A stretch of 64,000 nucleotides of DNA from Spirochaetales bacterium (GTDB lineage Bacteria > Spirochaetota > Spirochaetia > JABEVK01). Every line of letters starts with the position of its first letter. Positions within the stretch are counted from its first letter, which is position 1. This document shows positions 51,639 to 60,382 of this stretch, piece by piece. The DNA lies in contig CANJXC010000002.1 in NCBI GenBank assembly GCA_947478845.1, forward strand, positions 248,001 through 312,000. Direction: 5' to 3'. The translations under genes and the position numbers were made by a program. The notes under the pieces were generated by a model. That model did no database searches, was not told the DNA's origin, and saw only the letters and a program-made list of their open reading frames with translations.

Positions 51639-52640
51639 ATGCCCAGAGCCCCCCTTGACCCCCTGAGCCCCCAGAATTACCCTAAAAAGATGAGGATCAA
51701 GGGGTATTCTGATTTGTTCATCCGTTGGCTTTTTGGGGCCGAGGAGAACAACGAGTATTTGCTATCGTTTCTCAATGCCCTGCAGGAGTACGAGGGGCAA
51801 ACGCCCTTGAGGTCGGTGCTGGTGCGTAACCCGTTTTTGTTGCAGCGTGCCTACGACGACAAGCTGGCGGTGCTCGATGTTTTGGCCGAAGCGGAGGATG
51901 GGTTGCAGTTCAACGTCGAGGTGCAGGCCAGCAACCATGCCGGCTTTGAGGAACGCACCCTGTACTATTGGGCACGGGTGTATTCGGGGCAGATTGATTC
52001 GAGCGACAAGTACACCAAGCTCAACCCGGTGGTGGGAGTCAACATTGTCAATTTTGTGCTATTTCCCGGCATTTCGCGACCTGTGAACACCTTTCACCTC
52101 ACGCACGACCAGAACCCAGAGCTGCGTTTGACAGAGCACCTGACGGTGCATTACTTGGAATTGCCTAAACTGCGCGCCGAAGCCGTGCCCGAGCGCAAAC
52201 TAGAACGATGGATGGCCTTCTTGAAACACGAAGGCGAGGAGGGTTTTGATATGAAAGTTTTGTTGCATCAAGACAACGACCTGCAGAAGGCGCACGACCG
52301 CTACCACTACTTTGCCTCCGACGCGGATGCCAAGGCCCGCTGGGAGTCGCACTGGAAGTGGCAAATTGACCAAAACCAGGCGCGCTACGACGCACAGCAG
52401 GCCGGTTTGGCAGAAGGCCGCGCCGAGGGCCTAGAGGAAGGCCGCGCCGAAGGTAAAGCCGAAGGTAAAGCCGAAGGTAAAGCTGAAGGTAAAGCTGAAG
52501 GTAAAGCTGAAGGTAAGGCTGAAGGTAAAGCTGAAGGCCGGCTCGAACTTGCACAGGAATTGGTCGCCAAGGGTCTCGCGCCCGAACAGGTGTCGCAGCT
52601 GACGGGCATTCCTGTGGCCAGGTTAACGCAGCAAAGCTGA
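51639..52640 (+). CDS. Rpn-family PD-(D/E)XK nuclease/putative transposase
   Basis: 333 residues. N-terminal start KMRIKGYSDLFIRWLFG and the catalytic region KLAVLDVLAEAEDGLQFNVEVQ follow the PD-(D/E)XK transposase family (PF12784 type), with Asp at the LDV and Glu-x-Gln of NVEVQ. FEERTLYYWARVYSGQI is also typical. After residue 245 a low-complexity helix rich in Glu, Gly and Ala begins, including seven near-perfect AEGK units. The last 35 residues (LAQELVAKGLAPEQVSQLTGI) resemble the HTH-like tail of many Rpn proteins. Some family members promote recombination; transposition is unproven. Confidence 0.88.
   Translation: MPRAPLDPLSPQNYPKKMRIKGYSDLFIRWLFGAEENNEYLLSFLNALQEYEGQTPLRSVLVRNPFLLQRAYDDKLAVLDVLAEAEDGLQFNVEVQASNHAGFEERTLYYWARVYSGQIDSSDKYTKLNPVVGVNIVNFVLFPGISRPVNTFHLTHDQNPELRLTEHLTVHYLELPKLRAEAVPERKLERWMAFLKHEGEEGFDMKVLLHQDNDLQKAHDRYHYFASDADAKARWESHWKWQIDQNQARYDAQQAGLAEGRAEGLEEGRAEGKAEGKAEGKAEGKAEGKAEGKAEGKAEGRLELAQELVAKGLAPEQVSQLTGIPVARLTQQS
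52446..52529 (+). repeat. Seven tandem 12-bp units in the Rpn-family gene
   Basis: Consensus GCYGAAGGTAAA, seven copies, with one A-to-G variant; the next unit is partial. Each unit adds AEGK, so changes in copy number stay in frame and lengthen the helix. Slippage would vary length without killing the gene. Confidence 0.95.
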
Positions 52641-52678
52641 CTCACCTCGAAAGGCTTCCCAGCGCGCCGTTTTTTGGG

Positions 52679-52684
52679 TATCCT
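52679..52684 (+). promoter_or_regulatory. -10 hexamer for the putative glycoside hydrolase gene
   Basis: TATCCT, seven bases, GTG at 52692. It supports the GTG start over the upstream TTG and predicts a leader of about one base. Confidence 0.38.
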
Positions 52685-52691
52685 CGGCGTC

Positions 52692-54497
52692 GTGAAACCT
52701 TTCTTACTTCTGCTGCTCACCTTCGCTCTCTTTCCGGCCTTGCAGGCCCTTCCCGCGCGCGTAATCGACACGCAAGCCCACCTTGACCGCAATGACTTCC
52801 TGATAATTCCGGGCTTTGACGCTCTTCAGGGGGCGGGGTTTCCCAGCCGCGTTCTAGGAAGCAATCCCACCGTGGTTCAGCGGCCGCTCACGAGTTTTGC
52901 CTCGCCTAGCGATGCAATATGGACCATCACGACCCCCTACGAGGGCTTCACGAGCACCGACAAGGGCCGCAGCTGGACCAAGGTGCTCGACCGCGAGGCC
53001 TTTCGGCCGGGGGCCAATTTGTCGGCGTTGGCTGCCAACCCCGGTTTGCCCGGTTCGCTGGCCGCTGGTACCACCTTTCATGGCCTTTATCTGACCACGG
53101 ATAACGGAAAGTCGTGGAAGAATCCGGAAGATTTCGAGACGGCTTACGGCTACAACGACGGCGCCCGTGAGCCCATCAATGCGCTGGCTTGGTCGGCCAA
53201 AACGCCTGCTAACCTGTGGGCCTTCGCGGGCAAAGAAGGTAGCCACCTGTGGCAACTCGACACCACCACTGGCAAGCGCACGATGTGGGCTTTTCCCGGG
53301 GGCTCTTACCTCGAGCTCCCCGAGGCTTTGGCCAGTCACCTCGAAGGAACCACCGAGATCCTCGAGGTGCGCACCCGCACCGCCTGGTGGCGAGGGGAAG
53401 CGGGCACCGACAAATGGACCAAGCTCGAAGACCGCACCGACGTGCCCGAATGGGATGCCGCCAAGCGCTCCCGCATGGAAAAATCAAAAGACAAACTGGC
53501 CTTTTATGTGAGCGCCTATCAGGCGGCCCGGCCTGAGCTGCTCGGGGGCCACCTCGACTTTATGGCCAAAACCGGTCTCAACGCCGTGGTGATCGATTTC
53601 AAAAACGACTTTGGCGAAATTAACTACGACAGCAAGGTAGCCTTCGCGGTGAAAGCCAAACTGGCCAAGCCAGTTTTTGATGCCGTTGCCCTGATCAAAA
53701 AAGTCCACGACCGAGGGTTTTACCTCATTGCCCGCGTGGTGGTGTTTAAAGACAACCGCCTGTACAAGTACAACGACTTCCAGTACGCCCTGTACGACAG
53801 CGCCACCAAGAAACCTTGGGGCAACCTCGTGGATGGGGTGCAGAAGGAGTTTTGGGTCGACACCTACAACCAAGACGTGTGGGCCTACAACATCGCTTTG
53901 GTGCGCGAACTGCAAGACCTAGGTGTGGACGAGATTCAGTTTGACTACATCCGTTTTCCTTCGGATGGTCCGGTGAACCGCATCGTCAACCGCGCCAAGG
54001 TGGAGGGCATGAGCCGCATGGACGCGCTGGAAGGCTTTTTGAAAGGCGCCCGCGCGGCTCTCAGTATTCCTTTGTCAGTGGATATTTACGGCTACAACGG
54101 ATACTTCATTACCGACCACCTGGGGCAAAACCTCACCATGATCAGCAAGTACGTCGACGCCATTAGCCCGATGTTTTACCCCTCGCACTTTTACCGCTCG
54201 TTTTTGCCCAAATACAGCTACCTCGACCGAGCGCAAATTATTTACCAGGACGGTAGCGACCGCACCTGGATGAGCACCGGGAGGCGCGTGCACGTGCGTC
54301 CGTGGGTGCAAACCTTCCTGCTCGGCGGTGAGCTCAAGTTCGACGACAACACCATCAGAGCCTACGTCGACCGCCAGTTGATCGGCGTGCAAAAGAGCAA
54401 GGCCAGCGGGTTCCTGTTATGGAACTCCTCCAACCGCTACTACATGGTGACCAAACCCGTTACGCCGTTTGCCACCCTCACCACGTTGCCTTACTGA
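52692..54497 (+). CDS. Secreted putative glycoside hydrolase (DUF4015) with Asp-box domain
   Basis: 601 residues from GTG 52692. Signal peptide of about 20 residues (LLLLLTFALFPALQAL). The N-terminal ~200 residues have two Asp boxes, STDKGRSW and TTDNGKSW, as in BNR/sialidase or Ycf48-type beta-propellers. Residues about 265-590 match DUF4015: LGGHLDFMAKTGLNAVVIDF, NDFGEINYDSKVAF, LIARVVVFKDNRLYKY, the ELQDLGVDEIQFDYIRFPSD segment, and SPMFYPSHF. That family has a TIM-barrel GH fold (PF13200). A substrate cannot be named. The azlC start overlaps its stop. Confidence 0.85.
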   Translation: MKPFLLLLLTFALFPALQALPARVIDTQAHLDRNDFLIIPGFDALQGAGFPSRVLGSNPTVVQRPLTSFASPSDAIWTITTPYEGFTSTDKGRSWTKVLDREAFRPGANLSALAANPGLPGSLAAGTTFHGLYLTTDNGKSWKNPEDFETAYGYNDGAREPINALAWSAKTPANLWAFAGKEGSHLWQLDTTTGKRTMWAFPGGSYLELPEALASHLEGTTEILEVRTRTAWWRGEAGTDKWTKLEDRTDVPEWDAAKRSRMEKSKDKLAFYVSAYQAARPELLGGHLDFMAKTGLNAVVIDFKNDFGEINYDSKVAFAVKAKLAKPVFDAVALIKKVHDRGFYLIARVVVFKDNRLYKYNDFQYALYDSATKKPWGNLVDGVQKEFWVDTYNQDVWAYNIALVRELQDLGVDEIQFDYIRFPSDGPVNRIVNRAKVEGMSRMDALEGFLKGARAALSIPLSVDIYGYNGYFITDHLGQNLTMISKYVDAISPMFYPSHFYRSFLPKYSYLDRAQIIYQDGSDRTWMSTGRRVHVRPWVQTFLLGGELKFDDNTIRAYVDRQLIGVQKSKASGFLLWNSSNRYYMVTKPVTPFATLTTLPY

Positions 54498-55165
54498 TGC
54501 CCTTGCACCTATTTCGCACCTCGCTCCCGGTGGCCTTCGGGTACATCCCTTTGGGCATGGCTTTCGGGGTACTTTTGCAGGCGCAAGGCTACGCGTGGTG
54601 GTGGTCCACCGTGATGAGTGTGCTCATTTACGCCGGCTCGGCGCAGTTTCTCGCGGTGGGTCTTTTGGCGGCCGGGGCTGGGCTGGTTGATGCGTTTCTG
54701 GCCACCTTTTTGCTCAACTTGCGCCACGTGTTTTATGGCCTTACAGTGATCGAGCGCTACCGGTTGCTGCGGGGCTGGAGGCAGGGCTACGCTACCTTTG
54801 CCCTCACCGACGAAACTTTTAGCCTGCTGGCTGGAATCGGCGCCCACCCTTCCGACGACCGTCGTTTTGTGCTGGGCCTCTCAGCGCTCAACCAGAGTTG
54901 GTGGGTGCTGGGGTCTACCTTGGGCGCTCTTTTGGGCCAAAGCTGGCACCTTCCCACCAAAGGACTCGAGTTCTCGCTCACGGCCCTGTTCGCCGTGCTG
55001 TTCGTGGAGCAGGTAAAGCGTCGCCCCGAGCCGTGGCCTCTGCTGGTCGCCCTTGGGGCTGCTGCCGTCTGCCTCGCGTTTTTGCCGGGGAAGGCCTTCC
55101 TGCTGGCGGCCATTTCGATCAGCGTGGTGGGCCTGATGCTCTTGCCCGACAAGGAAAGCGCATGA
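54497..55165 (+). CDS. azlC: Branched-chain amino acid exporter, large subunit
   Basis: 222 residues; ATG 54497 overlaps the previous stop (TGATG). AzlC-family membrane protein: SLPVAFGYIPLGMAFGVLLQ at the start, the block YAGSAQFLAVGLLAAG and NLRHVFYGLTVIERYR. About seven helices. It works with AzlD to export branched-chain or related amino acids. Start chosen over a longer frame in the overlapping gene. Confidence 0.93.
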   Translation: MPLHLFRTSLPVAFGYIPLGMAFGVLLQAQGYAWWWSTVMSVLIYAGSAQFLAVGLLAAGAGLVDAFLATFLLNLRHVFYGLTVIERYRLLRGWRQGYATFALTDETFSLLAGIGAHPSDDRRFVLGLSALNQSWWVLGSTLGALLGQSWHLPTKGLEFSLTALFAVLFVEQVKRRPEPWPLLVALGAAAVCLAFLPGKAFLLAAISISVVGLMLLPDKESA

Positions 55166-55500
55166 GAACCGACCTCGAAGTTTTAGCCTTTGTGGCCGTC
55201 CTCGCCTTGGCTACCATGCTCACCCGGTTTCTGCCGTTCTGGATTCCCGCAAGGTTTACCCAAAATCGACTGGTCAACGTGGCCAAACGAAGCCTTCCGG
55301 CCGTGATTCTGCTGCTACTCACCATCTATAGCCTTAAAGACACCAAGTTCACCAATCTGCCTTGGGGCTTACCGGAAATGGTATCGCTGGCAGTGGTTCT
55401 TGCTCTCCACGTGTGGAAAAAGAACGCCCTGCTGAGCATCGCCGCTGGCACAGGTCTGTACATGGTGTGGTCCAACGGTCTTCTTTCCGGCCTTTTCTGA
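55162..55500 (+). CDS. azlD: Branched-chain amino acid exporter, small subunit
   Basis: 112 residues; the ATG at 55162 overlaps the azlC stop (ATGA) and follows AAGGAAAG. Four hydrophobic segments and the conserved [13 protein letters not shown] and [14 protein letters not shown] stretches identify AzlD. The gene is much shorter than the open frame around it, but the start is fixed by the overlap and the family length. Confidence 0.9.
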   Translation: MRTDLEVLAFVAVLALATMLTRFLPFWIPARFTQNRLVNVAKRSLPAVILLLLTIYSLKDTKFTNLPWGLPEMVSLAVVLALHVWKKNALLSIAAGTGLYMVWSNGLLSGLF

Positions 55501-55517
55501 GCTACGGTGTTTCGTGG

Positions 55518-55523
55518 TACACT
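55518..55523 (+). promoter_or_regulatory. Extended -10 hexamer for deoD
   Basis: TGGTACACT: TG one base before TACACT, then six bases and the ATG at 55530. The -35 is poor, as allowed for an extended -10. Confidence 0.48.
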
Positions 55524-55529
55524 CAGGTC

Positions 55530-56234
55530 ATGAGCATTCACATTTCGGCCCAAAAGGGCCAAATCGCCGAGGCCATTCTGCTTCCCGGTGACCCGCTTCG
55601 GGCTAAGTTCATCGCCGAGACCTTTTTGAAAGACGCCGAGTGCTTCAACCAAGTGCGCGGCATGCTGGGGTTCACCGGCACCTACGAGGGCAAACGCGTT
55701 TCGGTGATGGGCACCGGTATGGGCCAGCCGTCGCTGAGCATTTACGTCAACGAGCTGATCCGCGACTACGGCGTCCAGACCTTGGTTAGGGTAGGCACCT
55801 GCGGTGGCCTCACCGAAAAGGTGAAAGTCCGCGACCTGATTCTTGGGCTAGCGGCCTCCACCGACTCGGCGGTGAACAGGCAGCGCTTTCGGGGCATGGA
55901 CTACGCGTCGGCCCCCGATTTTCTGGTGCTCAAAAAAGCCTACGAAACGGCCCTGGAACGCAAGATTCCCGTCCACGTGGGAAAGATTCTCAGCAGCGAC
56001 TCGTTTTACACCCCCGACCCCGAGGCCTGGAAACTGTGGGCCTCCTACGGATGCCTTGGCGTCGAGATGGAATGCTGCGAGCTCTACACGCTGGCGGCCC
56101 ACTACGGCGTGCGCGCGTTGACGGTTCTCACCGTGAGCGACCACTTGGTGACCCACGAAGAAACGACCAGCGAAGAGCGCCAACTGAGCTTTGGCAAGAT
56201 GATTGAGGTGGGTTTGGCCGCAGCCTTGAGCTGA
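55530..56234 (+). CDS. deoD: Purine nucleoside phosphorylase
   Basis: Splits purine nucleosides with phosphate to base and ribose-1-phosphate. 234 residues from ATG 55530, the DeoD length. Motifs: [40 protein letters not shown] (phosphate loop), and [13 protein letters not shown] with the nucleoside-binding Glu/Met; SDHLVTHEE carries the catalytic Asp. Functionally it pairs with the Bmp nucleoside importer elsewhere in the window. Confidence 0.95.
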   Translation: MSIHISAQKGQIAEAILLPGDPLRAKFIAETFLKDAECFNQVRGMLGFTGTYEGKRVSVMGTGMGQPSLSIYVNELIRDYGVQTLVRVGTCGGLTEKVKVRDLILGLAASTDSAVNRQRFRGMDYASAPDFLVLKKAYETALERKIPVHVGKILSSDSFYTPDPEAWKLWASYGCLGVEMECCELYTLAAHYGVRALTVLTVSDHLVTHEETTSEERQLSFGKMIEVGLAAALS

Positions 56235-56251
56235 CCGAAAGGAGTGCCTTG

Positions 56252-57139
56252 ATGAGCGTTATCGAAATCCAGCATCTGACCAAAAACTACGGCAAGGCCC
56301 GAGGTGTTGTCGACTTGAGTTTTTCGGTAGAAAAGGGCGAGGTTTTCGGTTTCATCGGCCCCAACGGAGCGGGAAAATCCACCACCATCCGCACCCTGCT
56401 CGGGCTCATCCACCCCACCTCGGGAAGCGCCACCTTGTTCGGCAAATCGGCCTCCAAAAACCCTGAGGTGTTGCGCAGCGTAGGCTACCTACCGAGCGAA
56501 GTGTTTTACGACGAGGGCATGAAAGTGATCGATCTGCTGAAGTACTCGGCGAGTTTTTACCGCAAGGACTGCACAGCTCGCATCCAGCAGTTAGCCGAAA
56601 CTCTCGACCTCGACCTCAAGCGAAAAATCGACGACCTTTCGTTTGGCAACCGCAAAAAGGTGGGCATCGTGCAGGGTTTGCTCCACGAGCCTGAGCTGAT
56701 CATCCTCGATGAGCCCACCGCCGGCCTCGACCCGCTGATGCAGCAAACGTTTTTTGACCTTATTGCGCAGGAAAACAAGAAGGGCGCTACAGTGCTGCTT
56801 TCGTCGCACATTTTGGCCGAGGTGCAGAAAATGTGTCAGCGGGTTGCCCTGATCAAAGACGGCCGCCTCATCCAGCTCGAAAAAATCAGTACCCTGAAGG
56901 CCAACGCCGTGAAGCGGGTTTCGCTGGGGTTTCAGGGGGCGGTCAATACCGCGCTGGCCACCCAAGCCGGGGTGAGCAGTTGGGCCGTCAACGGGAGCGA
57001 GGCGAGTTTCTTGTACCGCGGCAATATCAACCTCTTGGTGCAAGGCCTTTCCAAGGCCTCCCTGACCAACCTCAGCGTGGTGGAGCCCGATTTAGAAGAG
57101 ATTTTTCTCCATTACTACACCCCAGGAGCCTCGAGGTGA
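56252..57139 (+). CDS. ABC-2 type exporter ATPase
   Basis: 295 residues from ATG 56252 behind AAAGGAG; the TTG three bases upstream is unlikely. Walker A GPNGAGKST, signature-like LSFGNRKKVGIVQGLL and Walker B LIILDEPTAGLDPL are present; the signature departs from LSGGQ but matches the family's SxGN(R/K)KK form. Followed by two permease genes, it forms a typical three-gene ABC-2 exporter; the cargo is unknown (lantibiotic- or drug-type in relatives). Stop overlaps the next start. Confidence 0.92.
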   Translation: MSVIEIQHLTKNYGKARGVVDLSFSVEKGEVFGFIGPNGAGKSTTIRTLLGLIHPTSGSATLFGKSASKNPEVLRSVGYLPSEVFYDEGMKVIDLLKYSASFYRKDCTARIQQLAETLDLDLKRKIDDLSFGNRKKVGIVQGLLHEPELIILDEPTAGLDPLMQQTFFDLIAQENKKGATVLLSSHILAEVQKMCQRVALIKDGRLIQLEKISTLKANAVKRVSLGFQGAVNTALATQAGVSSWAVNGSEASFLYRGNINLLVQGLSKASLTNLSVVEPDLEEIFLHYYTPGASR

Positions 57140-57936
57140 ACCTTTTGTTGCACGAAGTTCGTTCTATGCTCGCTTCAGCGGTGATCTGGGCCGCGGTGCT
57201 TTGCGCGCTCGCCGGCCTCTATTTGGTGCTTTTTGCGGGAATTGCGCGCGATGCCGACACGTTTAAAAGGATTTTTGCAGCCTACCCGGTGGCCATTCAA
57301 CATGCCCTTGGGGTGACTATCGACAGCGTGGCCTCGCTACCAGGGTTCTACACCATGGTGCTCACCTTCGTGACACTTGCGGGAGCCATACAGGCCACCA
57401 ACGCGGGGGTGTCGATCCTTTCCAAGGAATCGCGCGACGGGACGGCAGATTTTTTGTACACCAAGCCCGTGTCTCGTTTTGGGCTGGTGAGCGCCAAGTT
57501 GGGGGCGGTTCTGCTGGTGCTTTTGGCCACCGACGCGGTGTACTCGGTGGTGTCGGGCCTAATCCTTGCCGGCGCCCAAGCCTCCTCGGGGGTCGTCTCT
57601 GACCCCGCAATTTTCGTGCTTTTGAACTTAACCTTGCTGGCGGTCCAGTTGATGATGTTCTCTATGGGGCTGGCGGTTTCGCTGCTCTTCCGCCGGTTGC
57701 AGAGTGTGCTCCCGGTATCTCTGGGGCTGGTGTTTGGCCTGTATTTGGTAGGGGCTTTGGTCAATACCGACGAGGCGGCCCGGTGGCTTTCGCCGTTCAA
57801 GTACTTTGACCTGCACGAGATAACCGCCAAGGTGGCCTTCCAGAGCGACTCGCTACTGGCGGCTTTGGCGCTGATTGCTTTTGGTGTGGTGGCGGCCTAT
57901 GTTGTAACGCTCCGGAGGGACCTCCATGTTCGCTAG
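57136..57936 (+). CDS. ABC-2 type exporter permease 1
   Basis: 266 residues from a GTG at 57136 that overlaps the ATPase stop (GTGA). Six hydrophobic segments; helix 1 is VIWAAVLCALAGLYLVLFAG. GVSILSKESRDGTADFLYTK is the conserved ABC-2 loop and is repeated in the next gene in a related form. Together the two permeases make the channel. Confidence 0.85.
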   Translation: MNLLLHEVRSMLASAVIWAAVLCALAGLYLVLFAGIARDADTFKRIFAAYPVAIQHALGVTIDSVASLPGFYTMVLTFVTLAGAIQATNAGVSILSKESRDGTADFLYTKPVSRFGLVSAKLGAVLLVLLATDAVYSVVSGLILAGAQASSGVVSDPAIFVLLNLTLLAVQLMMFSMGLAVSLLFRRLQSVLPVSLGLVFGLYLVGALVNTDEAARWLSPFKYFDLHEITAKVAFQSDSLLAALALIAFGVVAAYVVTLRRDLHVR

Positions 57937-58741
57937 CGCCGTTTTTTGGCGTGAACTGCGCGCCGAGCTCAAAGCTCTGCTCATCTGGAGCCTCGCCATG
58001 GTGCTGTTGGTGGTTAGCGGCATGACCAAGTACACGGCCCTGAGCGCCGCGGGAGCCACAGGAGCCTCAGTGACCGACCTTTTGGCGCAGATGCCCGAGT
58101 CTCTGCGGGCCCTGCTCGGTTTCGGCACTCTCGATGTAGCCTCGCTGGTCGGCTATCTGGTGATGCTGATGCTGTACTTTGAACTGACTCTGGCAATCCA
58201 TGCTGCCCTTCTGGGCGCCGGCATTTTGTCGAAAGAGGAACGCCTGAAGACCGTGGAGTTCCTGTACGCCAAGCCTATTTCCCGCACAGGAGTGGTCATG
58301 GCCAAGTTCGCCGCCGCGCTGGTGCAGTTGGTGGTGCTCAATCTGCTCACCCTTGTCACCACCCTTGGCGTGTTGCCGGCCTACAACCATGGGCCCGATA
58401 TTTCGTCGCAGGTGCTCAACCTTTTTGCGAGCGTGGCCTTTGTGCAGGTGGTGTTTCTTACCCTGGGTTTTGCCCTTGCTTCGGTACTTCGAGACTCCCG
58501 TAAAGCCGGGGCGTGGGCAACGGGGTTGGTGGTGGGTACCTACCTCGTCGACCGCATGGCCCCGCTTTCGCCCCCGCTGAAGGCTCTCGATGCCGCCTCG
58601 CCATTTTCTTGGTTTCAGCTGGACTCACTGGCCTCGGGCGAGGCACTCCAAGGGCTTTCGATGGTAGGCGCAAGCCTGCTGGTGGTCGGTTTGGGGGCCC
58701 TTAGTTTGTGGGCGTTTCCGCGTCGCGATTTGCGGACTTAA
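57926..58741 (+). CDS. ABC-2 type exporter permease 2
   Basis: 271 residues; ATG 57926 overlaps the previous gene by 11 nt behind GGAGGGA. Six hydrophobic segments, with the loop GAGILSKEERLKTVEFLYAK in the same place as GVSILSKESRDGTADFLYTK in permease 1, so the two are paralogues. The end overlaps the convergent MFS gene by 41 nt. Confidence 0.87.
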   Translation: MFASAVFWRELRAELKALLIWSLAMVLLVVSGMTKYTALSAAGATGASVTDLLAQMPESLRALLGFGTLDVASLVGYLVMLMLYFELTLAIHAALLGAGILSKEERLKTVEFLYAKPISRTGVVMAKFAAALVQLVVLNLLTLVTTLGVLPAYNHGPDISSQVLNLFASVAFVQVVFLTLGFALASVLRDSRKAGAWATGLVVGTYLVDRMAPLSPPLKALDAASPFSWFQLDSLASGEALQGLSMVGASLLVVGLGALSLWAFPRRDLRT

Positions 58742-59918
58742 GCAGAGCAAAGCCCCCTCCTGCAACAACTAGCAGCGCAACAGAGCCCGCCCACACGCCG
58801 CCTAAGCCCACGGTTTGCGTCACCCAGCCGCTCACCACTGGTGCCACCACGTAGCCCAAACTACTGGCGAAGCCCACGTAAGCCTGAAAGCGGGCCCGCA
58901 GTTCCGGCGGGCTCTGTGTGGTAACAAAATCGCCCTCGTGCACCGAATACAACACCTCGCCGGCGGTCCAAACTACGGTGGAGATGAGCACCCAGGTCAG
59001 GTTGGGGTGGAACAAATAAATCACCAGGCCCGCTGCCGCCACAAAAAGAGCCAGCGCCATCGAGGGCAGGTTGCGCCAGCGCCGCGTAAGGCGCAGCACC
59101 AAGGGCATCAGCACCACCACTCCCAAAGCGTTGACCCCCCACACCAGGCCAAACACGGGCGGCCCTTGCTCGGCACCGAAGCTTTCCACCAGTTGCAGCG
59201 CTAGCGTGAAGTTCATCTGCGAATACACCACCGAATACGACAAAAGCAGAAGCGCGTAGGGAAACAGCAGTGGGTGACGCACAAACTGCGCCAAGGAAGA
59301 GACTTCGTTTTTGGGCCGAGATTCCTCTTGGCCACGACTCGCTGGTACAACCGGGTGGGTGTTTCGGGGCACGTACTTCAGCACCACCGCCAGCGCCAAG
59401 GCGGTGCTCAGCGCGTCGAGCCAAAAGAGCCACGAAAGTGCGTTGTGAAACAGCCAACCGGCCAACAACGGGCCGAGGGCTACCCCGAGGTTGATGCCGA
59501 AATAGCTCAGGCTGAAGGCTTCCCGCCGGGTGGAAGGGGTGCTCAGGTCGCCGACCAAGGCGTTAACGAGCGGCCGCATGGCACCAAAGAAAAAGCCCGC
59601 TACCACTAGCACCGCCGCGCTGGCAAGCTCGCGCGGGGCACAGCCTGCACCGGCGATCAGCAGTGCGCTCGTGGCCAAAAACACCACCAGCACATCGCGA
59701 CGGCCATAGCGGTCGGCTAATTTTCCGGCCAACAACCCCCCGAGGCTGCCCAACAAGGTGGCTAGGCTCACCGTTGCCCCAGCGGCAGCAGGCGCCAGGC
59801 CCAACACCTGCGTGAGGAGCAGCGTCAGGAAGGGTACCACGAGGTCGCCGGCCCGGTTGATCACCTGCGTGAAAAACAGGGCTTTGACCCCGCGTGGGAG
59901 TCGGTTCCAACTGAACAT
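58701..59918 (-). CDS. Major-facilitator-family efflux transporter
   Basis: 405 residues, about twelve helices. The loop between helices 2 and 3 is GKLADRYGRRDVLVVF, the standard MFS motif A (GxLxDRxGRR). The central RPLVNALVGDLSTPSTRREAF stretch is like MdtH/YfkF-type drug or metabolite pumps. Substrate unknown. The ATG is preceded by TATAGT at the leaderless distance. Confidence 0.9.
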   Translation of the reverse strand: MFSWNRLPRGVKALFFTQVINRAGDLVVPFLTLLLTQVLGLAPAAAGATVSLATLLGSLGGLLAGKLADRYGRRDVLVVFLATSALLIAGAGCAPRELASAAVLVVAGFFFGAMRPLVNALVGDLSTPSTRREAFSLSYFGINLGVALGPLLAGWLFHNALSWLFWLDALSTALALAVVLKYVPRNTHPVVPASRGQEESRPKNEVSSLAQFVRHPLLFPYALLLLSYSVVYSQMNFTLALQLVESFGAEQGPPVFGLVWGVNALGVVVLMPLVLRLTRRWRNLPSMALALFVAAAGLVIYLFHPNLTWVLISTVVWTAGEVLYSVHEGDFVTTQSPPELRARFQAYVGFASSLGYVVAPVVSGWVTQTVGLGGVWAGSVALLVVAGGGFALLKSANRDAETPTN

Positions 59919-59924
59919 GGCTTC

Positions 59925-59930
59925 ACTATA
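59925..59930 (-). promoter_or_regulatory. -10 hexamer for the MFS gene
   Basis: TATAGT, six bases (GAAGCC), ATG at 59918. Good -10, no strong -35, no Shine-Dalgarno. Confidence 0.45.
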
Positions 59931-59953
59931 CCCGAAGCGGGGCCGGGTATTTT

Positions 59954-60073
59954 GTGGGGCATTGCTATACCCAACTCACCGATGTGCAGCAAGAAATCAA
60001 TGGCCTGATGACACCCGACCGCAAGCCCAAGGTGGACCCGGCCAAAGTGAAGGCCCTTCTCGACGCAAAATGA
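59954..60073 (+). CDS. Possible small ORF
   Basis: 39 residues from GTG 59954 to TGA 60071-60073. The peptide ends GLMTPDRKPKVDPAKVKALL, more like a real protein's C-terminus than noise, but the start codon is weak and no upstream gene joins it. It could be the remnant of a decayed gene. Low confidence. Confidence 0.2.
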   Translation: MGHCYTQLTDVQQEINGLMTPDRKPKVDPAKVKALLDAK

Positions 60074-60343
60074 ATCGTACCAATAGGGTGGCGCCAATAA
60101 CCTCAGACTCTGCTTGATAAACCAGTGGATGCCCACAGAAGAGGAAGACTCGACGCCGAACCACAATAATGCCCTAGACGATTACAGCGAGTTTTGCGGT
60201 TCTTGGACCGCGGCCGAGTTGCGCGATTTTGAGTCCGCTTCGCGCAGCAACACCGTTGTCGATTCAGAGGACTGGAACTGAGCGCCAGGGTGGGTCCGGC
60301 GAAGTAGTATACGCCCCCCCGGTCTCAGCCAGAACCCGCAAGG
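60074..60343. other. Intergenic stretch before alaS
   Basis: About 270 bp holding only the short acidic ORF at 60129-60281 and the upstream edge of the alaS promoter. No RNA gene, terminator or repeat is seen. Confidence 0.5.
60129..60281 (+). CDS. Possible small acidic protein, antitoxin-like tail
   Basis: 50 residues from ATG 60129 to TGA at 60279-60281. It is acidic throughout (EEED, DDYSEFCGSW) and ends VDSEDWN. The pattern W.xxEL.xFE...VDxEDW resembles the C-terminal toxin-binding tails of some type II antitoxins, but no DNA-binding part and no toxin are present. It may be a fragment. Lacks a Shine-Dalgarno. Confidence 0.35.
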   Translation: MPTEEEDSTPNHNNALDDYSEFCGSWTAAELRDFESASRSNTVVDSEDWN

Positions 60344-60372
60344 TTGCCCACTCGCCCCGTTTTGGCTACAAT
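60344..60372 (+). promoter_or_regulatory. Promoter of alaS
   Basis: TTGCCC (60344-60349), 17-bp spacer, TACAAT (60367-60372). The predicted leader before ATG 60383 is four bases. Confidence 0.62.
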
Positions 60373-60382
60373 AGGGGCTACC

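Noticed and set aside
52446-52529. Tandem units considered as a CRISPR array
   Set aside because: Units are 12 bp with no spacers and lie in frame in a coding sequence.
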